A model generated the notes under the pieces. That model saw only the letters and a program-made list of their open reading frames with translations, was not told where the DNA came from and did no database searches. Shown here one piece after another: positions 39,503-48,083 of a stretch of DNA of 64,000 nt. The number at the start of each line of letters is the position of its first letter. Position 1 is the stretch's first letter. This DNA is from Amycolatopsis sp. NBC_01480 (GTDB taxonomy: Bacteria; Actinomycetota; Actinomycetes; Mycobacteriales; Pseudonocardiaceae), in the NCBI RefSeq assembly GCF_036227205.1, contig NZ_CP109442.1, positions 1,612,001 through 1,676,000 on the forward strand. The letters are read 5' to 3'. The translations under genes and the position numbers were made by a program.

Positions 39503-39985
39503 TCAGTCCTCGTCGTTCTTCTCCCGCTCGGCGCGGCGGCCGGCGAGGCCGCCGCGCTCGGCGGCCTCCTCCTCCGTCTCGTCCACGTGCTGTCCCAGCG
39601 CCCAGGCCCGCGCCGGGCGGCGGAAGAGCAGCACCAGCGCGGCGATGCCGAACACGGCGATCGGCGCGCCCCAGGCCGGCTGGCCGGACGGGCCGAGCAC
39701 GTACCAGCCGACGCCGACCAGCAGCAGCGCGACGACCACGCCGGGCGAACGGGCCCAGGTGCGGCCCAGCACCAGCCCGGTCGACGCGGCGAGGAAAGCC
39801 AGCGCCAGCACCGCGTAGGTGATGAACTCGGCCCAGATGTTGTTGCCCGGCTGCGGCGGCGACTCCAGGCCGCGCACGAGCACCACGACGCCCAGTGCCA
39901 GCAGCCCGAGGCCGGGCAGGGCGGTGAGGACACCCGCCAGCCGGACCTCGGCCGGGGTGGACGGCGGCTTCTCGGTGAGCGACAC
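39503..39985 (-). CDS. hypothetical four-helix membrane protein
   Basis: A 160-residue membrane protein I do not recognise. Four hydrophobic segments are visible (about residues 16-36, 48-70, 78-95 and 103-120), followed by a charged acidic/basic C-terminus ending in REKNDED. GTG 39985 is chosen because the long N-terminal extension from 40102 is Arg-rich and non-conserved in character, and the protein then begins with a short polar SLTEKPPSTPAEV. Likely a conserved actinobacterial inner-membrane protein. Confidence 0.7.
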   Translation of the reverse strand: MSLTEKPPSTPAEVRLAGVLTALPGLGLLALGVVVLVRGLESPPQPGNNIWAEFITYAVLALAFLAASTGLVLGRTWARSPGVVVALLLVGVGWYVLGPSGQPAWGAPIAVFGIAALVLLFRRPARAWALGQHVDETEEEAAERGGLAGRRAEREKNDED

Positions 39986-40399
39986 GGGAGGGCCTTCCAG
40001 ACGCTGGGCGGAATACGGGCGGGGTGGAACGCGCTGTAGCTCACGTGGAGTGCGGGTGCTTCGAGACCTGCTTTGCGAGAGCACAGTGGACCCGACCTGC
40101 ACGAGTCACAATGCGTGAGCAGTTTCGATGGTATGCCACCCGGTCGGCCGTTTTCGCGGGGCGCCGGGAACGTGAAAATCGTGGTGTCGTCGATGAGCGG
40201 GCGGTCGGCCCGGGTGCACTTGTCACGACGGAAACGAGAGTTCGCCGTCCGCAGAGGAGGACCGCCCGCCACAGCGTCCTTGGGTCTTGGGCCGGGTCTC
40301 GGGTCACCGGCCAGGAATGCCGCCGGAGGGGCTGAGCTTCGCGTCACCATGTGACGTCGGAGGTTCTCGTGGCGGCCGCGGGTCACCTACCCTGCGGTA
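39986..40399. other. 414-bp divergent intergenic region, no gene
   Basis: Promoters of the membrane protein and the lipid kinase must lie here. A small dyad, CGTCAC, CAT, GTGACG, sits at 40342-40356, about 45 bp before the kinase GTG, and could be an operator. Overlapping short frames on both strands look like shadows. Confidence 0.4.
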
Positions 40400-41326
40400 G
40401 TGCGCGCGATCCTGATCGTGAACCCCCAGGCCACCTCGACCACCGCCGGTGGCCGGGATGTGCTGGCGCACGCACTGGCCAGCCAGGTGAAGCTCGACGT
40501 GGTCGAAACCGACTACCGCGGCCACGCGATGGCCGTGGCGCGCTCGGCGGCCCGGGACGGCATCGACCTGGTCGTGGCGCACGGCGGCGACGGCACGGTG
40601 AACGAGGTCGTCAACGGCCTTCTCGCGGATTCCGACGGCGATCCCGGCGAGTTCGGGTCCGCGCCCGCGCTGGGTGTGGTGCCCGGCGGGTCCGCCAACG
40701 TCTTCGCGCGCGCCCTCGGTCTGCCCGTCGATCCCGTCGAGGCGACGCACCAGCTGCTGAACGCGCTGGAGTCGGGCCGCAGCCGCAGCGTCGGCCTCGG
40801 GCTCGCCGACGGGCACTGGTTCACCTTCAACGCCGGCCTCGGCTGGGACGCGGACGTCGTCGGCCGCGTCGCCAAGCGCCGGGGCAAGGAGACCAGCGCC
40901 GGGCTCTACTTACGCGCCGCCGTGCGCTCCTACTTCCGGCCGCCGCTGGGCCGCCCGGCCCTGACCGTCCGGATCCCGGGCGAGGAGCCCGTGGAGGTGG
41001 TGACCGCGTTCGTGTCGAACACCGATCCGTGGACCTACCTGGGCGAGCGTCCGGTGCACCTGAACTCGGGCTGCTCGTTCGAGACGGGATTGGGCCTGTT
41101 CGCGTTGAACGGTATGCCGTTGCCGACCGTGTTCACGCATGTACGCCAAGCTTTGCTCACCAAGAGCAACCAGCGCGGACGGCGTCTCGTGCGTCACGAT
41201 GACCTGCCGTTGATCCGCATCGACGCAGCTGAACCGGTAAACTTCCAGGTGGACGGCGACCTCGTCGGCCAGCGCACGCGAGTGGAGTTCCACAGCGTCC
41301 CCGACGCACTCTCCGTAATCGTGTGA
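40400..41326 (+). CDS. diacylglycerol/sphingosine-kinase-family lipid kinase
   Basis: A 308-residue lipid kinase of the DagK/YegS/LCB5 family, which phosphorylates a lipid hydroxyl with ATP. Visible are VNPQATSTTAGG at the N-terminus, the catalytic-domain motif VVAHGGDGTVNEVVNGL, the nucleotide-binding VVPGGSANVFARALG, and a C-terminal NFQVDGDLVGQ. GTG 40400 is the start. It is placed before the whiB1 region; the order resembles mycobacterial chromosomes. Confidence 0.9.
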   Translation: MRAILIVNPQATSTTAGGRDVLAHALASQVKLDVVETDYRGHAMAVARSAARDGIDLVVAHGGDGTVNEVVNGLLADSDGDPGEFGSAPALGVVPGGSANVFARALGLPVDPVEATHQLLNALESGRSRSVGLGLADGHWFTFNAGLGWDADVVGRVAKRRGKETSAGLYLRAAVRSYFRPPLGRPALTVRIPGEEPVEVVTAFVSNTDPWTYLGERPVHLNSGCSFETGLGLFALNGMPLPTVFTHVRQALLTKSNQRGRRLVRHDDLPLIRIDAAEPVNFQVDGDLVGQRTRVEFHSVPDALSVIV

Positions 41327-41461
41327 CGACCGGACCGCTGATCGCCTGCGGCAAAGTGCCCATTGCCGCTCGGCGACGCAGAAGCTCCGCTCACCGCATC
41401 GGCCTTCCCCCGGGCGGTCTGTTTCAGACAGAAACCGCAGGTCAGAGGCGTCGCCCGGCCG

Positions 41462-41477
41462 GGTGAGCTGACTCACC
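41462..41477. promoter_or_regulatory. Crp-like site 1 upstream of whiB1
   Basis: GGTGAGCTGACTCACC contains GTGA-N6-TCAC, the core of the Crp/FNR-family consensus TGTGA-N6-TCACA. Its centre is 131-132 bp before the whiB1 ATG. A second site lies 50 bp downstream. Confidence 0.55.
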
Positions 41478-41511
41478 GATCTTCAAGAAACCCTTGTCGA
41501 AAGCGGTGCTT

Positions 41512-41527
41512 CGTGAAAGCATTCACA
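41512..41527. promoter_or_regulatory. Crp-like site 2 upstream of whiB1
   Basis: CGTGAAAGCATTCACA gives GTGA-N6-TCACA, nine of ten consensus half-site bases. Its centre is about 82 bp before the whiB1 ATG. In M. tuberculosis the whiB1 promoter is bound by the cAMP receptor protein at two sites, so two such sites in this place are meaningful. Confidence 0.65.
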
Positions 41528-41600
41528 AGCACCCAAAAACACGACCGCCATGACGACTGTGGCGCGGCCTTCCCGCGTCGCTATAAAGGAGCTCACGAAC

Positions 41601-41855
41601 ATGGACTGGCGCCACGACGCGGCCTGCCGAGACGAGGACCCCGAGCTGTTCTTCCCGGTGGGAACCAGCGGTCCTGCTCTGCTTCAGGTCTCCGAGGCGA
41701 AGGCCGTGTGCCACCGCTGCACCGTCGCATCCGACTGCTTGGCCTGGGCACTGGCCAGCGGTCAGGACGCCGGCGTGTGGGGCGGCATGAGCGAGGACGA
41801 GCGACGCGCGCTCAAGCGCCGCCGTACGCACATCGGCACGCGTACCAACGCCTGA
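41601..41855 (+). CDS. whiB1: WhiB1/WblE iron-sulphur transcription factor
   Basis: An 84-residue Wbl protein whose 4Fe-4S cluster reacts with nitric oxide and which acts with the primary sigma factor. The four cluster Cys are at 9, 37, 40 and 46, the same positions as in M. tuberculosis WhiB1. The GVWGG turn and the basic tail ERRALKRRRTHIGTRT match this subgroup closely. ATG 41601 has AAGGAG nine bases upstream. Neighbouring pdtaS confirms orthology (Rv3219-Rv3220c order). Probably controlled by a Crp-like protein through the two upstream sites. Confidence 0.96.
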   Translation: MDWRHDAACRDEDPELFFPVGTSGPALLQVSEAKAVCHRCTVASDCLAWALASGQDAGVWGGMSEDERRALKRRRTHIGTRTNA

Positions 41856-42208
41856 GCTTCGGCTCAGAAAAAAGCACCACGGGGAACCGGAAACTTCCGC
41901 CGGCTGGCAGCTCCACGCCACGCCGTCCGGGGCGATACCTATCCGGTTCCAGCTTAACAACTGAGGTGAAATCACCCATAAGCGGGTGTCGCGCCACCTC
42001 ACCTGGACGTTGACAGGGCCGGTACCGCTTCGGCGGACACCGGCCCTTCAGCGTGTCCGGGGTCGAAAGTCCACCGGGGACCGCAGCGGGGTCAGTCCAG
42101 TTCGGACGGTGCGACAGTCCCTTTCGGACACTGCCCGGCTCCTTTGACGTTCAACACCTTCCGCGCCACGACCGGCTCTGCCCCAAGGCCCGGCAGGAGC
42201 GCTGAAAG
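41856..42208. other. 353-bp convergent intergenic region with a hairpin
   Basis: No gene. A hairpin at 42016-42046 has 8-bp outer arms (GGGCCGGT and ACCGGCCC) and an inner CCG/CGG extension. It may terminate whiB1 or pdtaS. A less GC-rich patch around 41945-41980 has no recognisable structure. Confidence 0.45.
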
Positions 42209-43729
42209 CTAGAGCCGCCGGGAAAGCGGGATGCGCAGCGCGGCTTCCGTGCCCGACACCCGCGCCCCGGCCTTGTCGCTGCTGACCTTGCGCAGCGAGA
42301 GGGACCCCCGCAGCTCCGACTCCACCAGGGTCCGCACGATCTGCAGGCCGAGGCCGTCGCTGCGTTCCAGGGAGAACCCCGAGGGCAGGCCGCGGCCGTT
42401 GTCGCGGATGACCACGTCCAGCCAGCGCGCCGAGCGCTCCACCACCAGCTCGACCTTGCCCGGCCGGCCCTGCGGGAACGCGTGCTCGATGGCGTTCTGC
42501 ACCAGCTCGGCCAGCACCATCACCAGCGGCGTCGCGATCTCCGCGATCACGATGCCGAACGAGCCCTTCCGGGTCAGCCCGACCTGCGACTCCGCGGTGG
42601 CGACCTCGCCGACCATCGGCAGCACGTTGTCGAGCAGCTTGTCGAGGTCCACGCGCTCGTCCACGGAGATGGACAGCGCCTCGTGCACCATCGCGATCGA
42701 CGAGACCCGGCGCACGGACTCGCCGAGGGCCAGCCGCGCCTCCTCGCTCGACGTGCGGCGCGACTGGAGCCGCAGCAGGGCCGCGACGGTCTGGAGGTTG
42801 TTCTTCACCCGGTGGTGGATCTCGCGGATCGTCGCGTCCTTGGACAGCAGCGCGCGGTCGCGGCGCTTGACCTCGGTGACGTCGCGGACCAGTACCAGCG
42901 CGCCCGCCGCCTGGCCCGCGGGGCGCAGCGGCAGGGCGCGGAACAGCACCACGGCGCCGCGCCGCGAGTCGGCCTCGGTGCGCGTCGACGGCTTACCGTC
43001 GAGGGCCTCGATGATGCGGTGCGAGATCTCGGTGGCGTCGAACGGGTCGCGGATCAGCGAGCGCGTCAACGGGGCCAGCCGCTGCCCGACCAGATCGGAC
43101 TCGTGGCCCATCCGGTGGTAGGCGGACAGGCCGTTGGGGCTGGCGAACACCACGGTGCCCGTCGGGTCCAGCCGGATCAGGCCGTCACCGACGCGCGGGC
43201 TGGTGTGGGTGTCGGTCTGGTTGCCGCCGCCGGGCGGGAAGGTGCCGTCCACGATCATCTGGCACAGGTCGCCCGCGCTGCCCAGGTAGGCGATCTCCAA
43301 CGGGCTCGGCACGCGCGGCGCGGCGAGGTTCGTCTCGCGGCTCATCACCCCGACCACCTCGCCGCCGAAACTCACCGGCACGGCCTCGCGGCGCATCGGC
43401 ACGTCGCGGTACCAGTGCGGGTCCTCCTCGCGGCAGATCCGCACCTCACGCACGGCCTTGGCCAGCTGCGGGTGCTCCTCGACGGTGAACCGCGTGCCGA
43501 CGACGTCCTCGGGGTGCGCGGTCGGCGCCGTGGTCGGGCGGGCGTGCGCGACGCAGACGAAGTCGCCGCCGTCGGTCTGCAGGTCCTTGGCGACAGGCAC
43601 CCAGAGCAGGAAGTCGGCGAACGAGAGGTCGGCCAGCAGCTGCCACTCGGCGACGACGGTCTGCAGGTGGTCGGCCGCTTCACCGGTGAGGCCGGTGTTC
43701 TCGGCGAGCAGGTCGGAAAGGGTCGACAC
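42209..43729 (-). CDS. pdtaS: PdtaS-type soluble sensor histidine kinase
   Basis: A 506-residue cytoplasmic kinase, ortholog of M. tuberculosis PdtaS (Rv3220c), which phosphorylates the antiterminator PdtaR and in mycobacteria responds to copper and nitric oxide. Domains: an N-terminal GAF (about 1-150), PAS (about 170-300), and the HisKA_2 box REIHHRVKNNLQTVAALLRL (phospho-His in IHHR). The ATPase boxes are ELVQNAIEHAF, VIRDNGRGLP and GLGLQIVRTLV. It sits convergent with whiB1, as in mycobacteria. The pdtaR gene is not in this window. Confidence 0.96.
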   Translation of the reverse strand: MSTLSDLLAENTGLTGEAADHLQTVVAEWQLLADLSFADFLLWVPVAKDLQTDGGDFVCVAHARPTTAPTAHPEDVVGTRFTVEEHPQLAKAVREVRICREEDPHWYRDVPMRREAVPVSFGGEVVGVMSRETNLAAPRVPSPLEIAYLGSAGDLCQMIVDGTFPPGGGNQTDTHTSPRVGDGLIRLDPTGTVVFASPNGLSAYHRMGHESDLVGQRLAPLTRSLIRDPFDATEISHRIIEALDGKPSTRTEADSRRGAVVLFRALPLRPAGQAAGALVLVRDVTEVKRRDRALLSKDATIREIHHRVKNNLQTVAALLRLQSRRTSSEEARLALGESVRRVSSIAMVHEALSISVDERVDLDKLLDNVLPMVGEVATAESQVGLTRKGSFGIVIAEIATPLVMVLAELVQNAIEHAFPQGRPGKVELVVERSARWLDVVIRDNGRGLPSGFSLERSDGLGLQIVRTLVESELRGSLSLRKVSSDKAGARVSGTEAALRIPLSRRL

Positions 43730-43957
43730 GGCGTTACCCGGCCGTCCCGGCCACGGTGACGGCCGCGTCGGGCCCGGTCGTGGCAGTCCTGTCCGCGCAG
43801 CTCATGCTCGCCATCCAACCAGAGCGACCCCGGATCAGCACGGGTGCCGCGGGTGAGCCGGGGCACGCATGACACACTGGAACGGTTGACCCGAGCCCGG
43901 CAGGTGTGCCCGCACCCCCGCCCACGGGCCATCCGGTGCAAGTACGAGGAGTGAAGC

Positions 43958-44032
43958 ATGTCGAAGCGCGCCCGCAAGCGTCGCGACCGTAAGAAGAACG
44001 GCGCGAACCACGGCAAGAAGCCCAACGCCTGA
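43958..44032 (+). CDS. large-subunit ribosomal protein bL37
   Basis: A 24-residue, highly basic peptide, SKRARKRRDRKKNGANHG, then KKPNA. It matches the actinobacterial ribosomal protein bL37 first seen in Mycobacterium ribosome structures. ATG 43958 has GAGGAG six bases upstream and the frame is too short for usual gene callers. A strong hairpin lies 22 bp after the stop. This gene commonly lies near pdtaS and whiB1 in Actinobacteria; I place it on sequence and context. Confidence 0.85.
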   Translation: MSKRARKRRDRKKNGANHGKKPNA

Positions 44033-44053
44033 TTTCCGGCGTACGGACGCGAC

Positions 44054-44085
44054 ACGGCCCCCGCACCAGCTGGTACGGGGGCCGT
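44054..44085 (+). terminator. hairpin terminator after bL37
   Basis: Ten-bp arms, ACGGCCCCCG and CGGGGGCCGT, with the inner palindrome ACCAG-CTGGT in the loop region, giving a long stem. A T-run is not adjacent. It begins 22 bp after the bL37 stop. Confidence 0.7.
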
Positions 44086-44201
44086 CGTCGTTACCAAAAA
44101 GCCGGAAGTCAGCCGACCGGGAGAGGCGACCGATCTGCACCGACTGCTTACTTCCGGCCGGTTTGGTGTCTACCGGCACAGTGAGCCGCTTGAGCGAAGG
44201 G

Positions 44202-44540
44202 CTACTCGCCGGTCCGCTGCTCGATGGTGACTTCGGTGCGCTCCACGGTCACCCCGCCGCGGGTGGCGACGGTCTGCCGGATCGAGGCGCGCAGCCTGCT
44301 CTTCAGGTCGTCCGGGGCGTGGTCGCCGCCGCACTTGCGGGCCAGCAGGTGCTTGAGCTGCTCGTCGATCCCGTACTCCTCGAGGCACGGCGGGCAGTCG
44401 TCGATGTGCCGCCGGAGCTCGGCGTCACGGCCGGGGCTGCACTCCTTGTCCAGGAGCAGGAAGATCTCCGAAAGCGCCTCTTCGCACCGGACCTTGTCCT
44501 TGGCACCCTTGGCGTCCTTCGAGCCGTCACCCGTGCTCAT
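44202..44540 (-). CDS. rshA: mycothiol-linked redox anti-sigma factor RshA/RsrA
   Basis: A 112-residue zinc-containing anti-sigma factor (ZAS family) that holds SigH inactive until oxidation forms a disulphide and releases zinc. The zinc motif is H45-x3-C49-x2-C52 (HIDDCPPC), with C19 as the additional redox Cys. Its start overlaps the SigH stop by four bases (ATGA), so the pair is co-translated, the usual order sigH-rshA. Orthologous to Rv3221A. Confidence 0.94.
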   Translation of the reverse strand: MSTGDGSKDAKGAKDKVRCEEALSEIFLLLDKECSPGRDAELRRHIDDCPPCLEEYGIDEQLKHLLARKCGGDHAPDDLKSRLRASIRQTVATRGGVTVERTEVTIEQRTGE

Positions 44541-45163
44541 CGCTTACCCACCTCCTGGCGGTCGCCGCGGATGAAGCCGCGCTCGCGCGCGACGTCGGCG
44601 AGCAGGTCGCGCAGCTGGGCGCGGCCACGGTGCAGGCGGGACATCACGGTGCCGATCGGCGTGTCCATGATCTCGGCGATCTCCTTGTAGGCGAAGCCCT
44701 CGACATCCGCCAGGTAGACGGCCAGCCGGAACTCCTCGGGCAGCTTCTGCAGCGCGGCCTTCACGTCGACGTCGGGGAGGTTGTCCATCGCCTCGACCTC
44801 GGCCGAGCGCAGGCCGACCGAGGTGTGATTCTCCGCCTTGGCGATCTGCCAGTCGGTGATCTCCTCGGTGGGCTGCTGCACCGGCTGCCGCTGCCGCTTG
44901 CGGTAGCCGTTGATGTAGGTGTTGGTGAGGATGCGGTACATCCACGCCTTCAGGTTGGTGCCGGCCTTGAACGACGCGAACGCGGCGTAGGCCTTCAGGT
45001 ACGTCTCCTGGACCAGGTCCTCGGCGTCGGCAGGGTTGCGGGTCATCCGCATCGCGGCCGAATACAGCTGGTCGAGCAGGGGCATTGCGTCCCGCTCGAA
45101 GCGTTCGGCCAGCTCCAGCTCGTCGGTCGCCGTCTCCGGCGCGGAGTTGGGGGTGCTCGGCAA
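44537..45163 (-). CDS. sigH: ECF sigma factor SigH/SigR (thiol-oxidative stress)
   Basis: A 208-residue group IV sigma factor governing thioredoxin and mycothiol genes. Region 2 has [20 protein letters not shown], then [20 protein letters not shown] and [20 protein letters not shown]; region 4 has [18 protein letters not shown] and [14 protein letters not shown]. The likely start is TTG 45163, preceded by a GGAAGGGAACGG Shine-Dalgarno; no ATG or GTG gives a full region 2 nearby. I looked for the autoregulated GGAAT-N18-GTT promoter directly upstream and did not find a convincing copy. Confidence 0.94.
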   Translation of the reverse strand: MPSTPNSAPETATDELELAERFERDAMPLLDQLYSAAMRMTRNPADAEDLVQETYLKAYAAFASFKAGTNLKAWMYRILTNTYINGYRKRQRQPVQQPTEEITDWQIAKAENHTSVGLRSAEVEAMDNLPDVDVKAALQKLPEEFRLAVYLADVEGFAYKEIAEIMDTPIGTVMSRLHRGRAQLRDLLADVARERGFIRGDRQEVGKR

Positions 45164-45364
45164 ACCGTTCCCTTCCCGATCGGCGTCGATGCGCGGGCGC
45201 GCATACGGCAGGATCGAGTTTACGCGGGGTCCGGAGAGGCCTGAACCCCCCGGGCTCTCGGGCCGGCGCCGGGCTGGGCGAGTGGTGGCGAGCGTGCTGT
45301 TCACATCGGCTACAACAGAGCGTGGCGGCGGTCCATTCCCGCACCACTCGTAGACTCGACGGCC

Positions 45365-45841
45365 ATGGCGGGCAAGGGAACTCCGGCGACGGCGCTGCTC
45401 ACGAAGCAGAAGGTGGCGCACGTCCTGCACGCGTACAACCACGATCCGCGCGCCGATTCGTACGGCCTGGAGGCCGTCGAAGCGCTGGGGCTGGAGCCGG
45501 CCCGGGTGTTCAAGACGCTGGTGGCCGAGGTCGAGGGCAAGCTGGTCGTGGGCGTGGTGCCGGTCACCGGCCAGCTCGACCTGAAGGCGCTGGCCATGGC
45601 CGCGGGCGGCAAGAAGGCCAAGATGGCCGACCCGGCCGCCGCCCAGCGGGCCACCGGTTACGTGCTGGGCGGGATCTCGCCGCTGGGCCACCGCAGCCGC
45701 CTCCCGGTGGTGATCGACACGACCGCCGGCGCGTTTCCCACGGTGTACTGCTCGGCCGGCCGACGCGGCCTCGAGGTCGAACTCGCCCCGGCCGACCTGG
45801 TCCGGCTGACGAACGCGGTGGTCGCCGGGATCGCGGCCTAG
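45365..45841 (+). CDS. ybaK: Cys-tRNA(Pro)/Cys-tRNA(Cys) deacylase YbaK
   Basis: A 158-residue editing enzyme that hydrolyses Cys mischarged on tRNA-Pro. The sequence [20 protein letters not shown], the helix [26 protein letters not shown] with the invariant GISPLG loop, and the Tyr in [10 protein letters not shown] match the family. In M. tuberculosis this place carries two split fragments (Rv3224A and Rv3224B); here the gene is intact. It is divergent from sigH and convergent with the next gene, whose stop overlaps its own by four bases on the opposite strand. Confidence 0.93.
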   Translation: MAGKGTPATALLTKQKVAHVLHAYNHDPRADSYGLEAVEALGLEPARVFKTLVAEVEGKLVVGVVPVTGQLDLKALAMAAGGKKAKMADPAAAQRATGYVLGGISPLGHRSRLPVVIDTTAGAFPTVYCSAGRRGLEVELAPADLVRLTNAVVAGIAA

Positions 45842-46545
45842 CCGATCGCGGTCAGCCAGGTCTCTTCCAGGTGGAGCGCGGCTTCTTCGGTGCGGCGCAC
45901 GCGGAACTCGGACATCCGGAGATCGGCGTGGCCCCACGGGTCGAACGGGTCCAGCAGCTGACGGCCGAAGTGTCCCCAAGGGATGGTCCACGGTTCGTCG
46001 TCGAGGTCGATGTACGCCGCGGCAAGGACTTCCGCGCTGACGCCGACGGCGCGCGCGATGGCGTGCGGGTCACCGTCCAAGGAGAACTGATCGGGCCCGG
46101 GCCAGGCTTCGGTGTACAGCTTCAGCCCGCCGGGCAGGTGGACGGCGGACTGCTGGTGGTTCTCCCCGCGGTCGATGCTCGCCGCGCCGATGATCCTGGC
46201 CTCGGGATGGCGTTCGGCCAGGGCGCTGGTCACGTCCCACAGGGTCTTGTCGAAGCTGTCGCCCGCGAGGGCGGGGTCGGAGATGCCGATGACGCTGCCC
46301 CAGCAACCGACCGCGACGAGGTCCAGGTCCACGCGCGTCTCCGGAGACGAGCGGACGGCACCGGTTTCGGGCAGCTCTTCGAGGACCGCGTCGACGGTGG
46401 GGAAAGACTCGGCCAACGCCCGGGCCCGCGCCGGATCGTGCGGCGCGAAGTTGGCGGGACTGCTGCGCGCGTGCGGCTGGAACGGAGGGAAGACGACGGC
46501 GAGGGTGAACTCGCCGTAGCCGTTGACTTCCTGGTCGTCGATCAC
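45838..46545 (-). CDS. conserved hypothetical protein
   Basis: A 235-residue soluble protein of unknown function. GTG 46545 ([15 protein letters not shown]) is the most plausible start, since the longer frame reads an Arg/Pro-rich segment across the neighbouring gene. Features are a hydrophobic [14 protein letters not shown], a central [18 protein letters not shown], and Trp-rich acidic segments near the C-terminus ([20 protein letters not shown]). No catalytic motif or membrane segment is clear. Confidence 0.7.
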   Translation of the reverse strand: MIDDQEVNGYGEFTLAVVFPPFQPHARSSPANFAPHDPARARALAESFPTVDAVLEELPETGAVRSSPETRVDLDLVAVGCWGSVIGISDPALAGDSFDKTLWDVTSALAERHPEARIIGAASIDRGENHQQSAVHLPGGLKLYTEAWPGPDQFSLDGDPHAIARAVGVSAEVLAAAYIDLDDEPWTIPWGHFGRQLLDPFDPWGHADLRMSEFRVRRTEEAALHLEETWLTAIG

Positions 46546-46601
46546 CCGGACACCGTAGTGAAAACCGGCGCTCCGGCCCGCGGGTTTCGCCGAACCACGC
46601 G

Positions 46602-47210
46602 TCAAAGATGCGGCCGCAGCACCCGTCCCAGCCACTCGGTGGCCGCCCGCGACACCGCCTCCAGATCGGCGGAAAGGTTGTGGTCGCCGGGAATCAGCAG
46701 GACTTCGTGGTGCGGGCCGGGCGAGGGGCGGCCGAACGGGTCGCGTTCGCCCTGGATCACCAGCGCCGGGACCTCCACCGCGTCCAGCTCCGGCTGACGG
46801 GTCTTCTCCGGCTTGCCCGGCGGGTGCTCCGGGAACGCCAGGCACAGCACCGCCACCGCCTGGCCCGCGGACGCCGTGCGGCACGCCACGCGCGCGCCCG
46901 AGGAGCGGCCGCCGAACACCAGCGGCAGGTCGTCGAACCGGGCGGACAGCTCGTCGGCCACCGTCAGCCACGCCGAGTCCAGCTGCTTCACCGGCGCGGG
47001 AGCACGGCGGCCCGCGACGCGGTACGGCTGCTCCACCAGCGCGACGTGCACGCCCGCTTCCTTCGCGGCGCGCGCCACCACGACGAGGTCCTTCGCACCG
47101 ATGCCGCCACCGGCTCCGTGGCCGAGCATCAGCACCGCGACCCCGTCCTTCGCGCAGTGCAGCTCGGCCCGCGCGAGGCCGTGGTCGGTGTCGATCTCCA
47201 AGGTGGTCAT
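46602..47210 (-). CDS. alpha/beta hydrolase family protein (Tex30/KANL3-like)
   Basis: A 202-residue alpha/beta hydrolase related to the Tex30/YqiA-like dienelactone-hydrolase group. It has LMLGHGAGGGIGAKDLVVVA (oxyanion region), the nucleophile elbow LVFGGRSSGARVAC (GxSxG variant GRSSG), the acid region VIQGERDPFG and the His segment LIPGDHNLS. Its start overlaps the stop of the SRAP gene upstream (ATGA), giving a co-translated pair. Substrate unknown. Confidence 0.85.
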   Translation of the reverse strand: MTTLEIDTDHGLARAELHCAKDGVAVLMLGHGAGGGIGAKDLVVVARAAKEAGVHVALVEQPYRVAGRRAPAPVKQLDSAWLTVADELSARFDDLPLVFGGRSSGARVACRTASAGQAVAVLCLAFPEHPPGKPEKTRQPELDAVEVPALVIQGERDPFGRPSPGPHHEVLLIPGDHNLSADLEAVSRAATEWLGRVLRPHL

Positions 47211-47968
47211 TTCACCTCGAACAGGCCGTCGTCCAGCGGCTGGACCGGCGTCTCGACGCGCTCCAGCAGTTCGGGGCCGTTGTTGCGTACGTTGTTGACC
47301 AGGCTGGAAATCGGCCGCAGCTCGAGCGATTCCACGATCGCGGGCGGGGTCGGCACCATCAGGCCGTCGACGTCGTCGCGGTCCGGGTCCAGCCAGCCGT
47401 CCCAGTGCTCGCGCGGGACGATCAGCGGCATCCGGTGGTGCACGTCGGTGAGCTGCCCGGCGGCGTCCGTGGTGATGATCGAGAACGTGACCAGCGGGTC
47501 GGCCTCGCCGTCGTCCTTCGGCCGCCAGGTCTCCCAGATCCCGCCGAACGCGATCGACGAACCGGCCGGGTCCGTCATGTAGAACGGCTCCTTCTCCTTG
47601 CCCGTGCGCCGCCACTCGAACCAGCCGTCGGCGGGCACCAGGCACCGCCGCGAGGCCAGCGCGCGCTTGAACGCGGGTTTTTCACGCGCCGTCTCGGAGC
47701 GGGTGTTGATCATCCGCGAACCCACGGACGGGTCCTTCGCCCAGAACGGCACCAGGCCCCACCGCATAATTCGGAGCGAGCGCTCGGCCGGCTCGTCCTC
47801 GAGCACCAGGCCTTCGGCGTCCCGGGGATGGCGCTGCACCACAGTCACGACGTTCTTCGTGGGCGCGACGTTGTGGTCCACCCGGGCCCGGCCCTCGGTC
47901 AGGTCGACCGCGGCGAACTCCTCGATCAGCGCCGCCGGATCCTTCGTCGCGGCGTAACGGCCGCACAT
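47207..47968 (-). CDS. SOS-response-associated peptidase (SRAP/YedK/HMCES family)
   Basis: A 253-residue SRAP protein, which crosslinks through Cys2 to abasic sites in single-stranded DNA. The N-terminus is MCGRYA, so the catalytic Cys is residue 2. Conserved VDHNVAPTKNV, RWGLVPFWAKD, RCLVPADGWFEWR and VHHRMPLIV carry the Asn, Glu and His residues. ATG 47968 has GGAGGAGG six bases upstream. Orthologous to Rv3226c. Confidence 0.93.
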   Translation of the reverse strand: MCGRYAATKDPAALIEEFAAVDLTEGRARVDHNVAPTKNVVTVVQRHPRDAEGLVLEDEPAERSLRIMRWGLVPFWAKDPSVGSRMINTRSETAREKPAFKRALASRRCLVPADGWFEWRRTGKEKEPFYMTDPAGSSIAFGGIWETWRPKDDGEADPLVTFSIITTDAAGQLTDVHHRMPLIVPREHWDGWLDPDRDDVDGLMVPTPPAIVESLELRPISSLVNNVRNNGPELLERVETPVQPLDDGLFEVK

Positions 47969-48083
47969 GCCAACCTCCTCCGATACCGGGCCCCGGGACC
48001 AATCGTTACACGCAGGCCGGGCCGGGCGCGAGCGCCATGGGATCATTCGGCCAGGCAGGACTAGGCGGAAGGACGTGGGCGGC

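Noticed and set aside
45164..45364. Autoregulatory GGAAT-N18-GTT promoter for sigH
   Set aside because: No convincing match in the 201 bp upstream of TTG 45163 on the minus strand.
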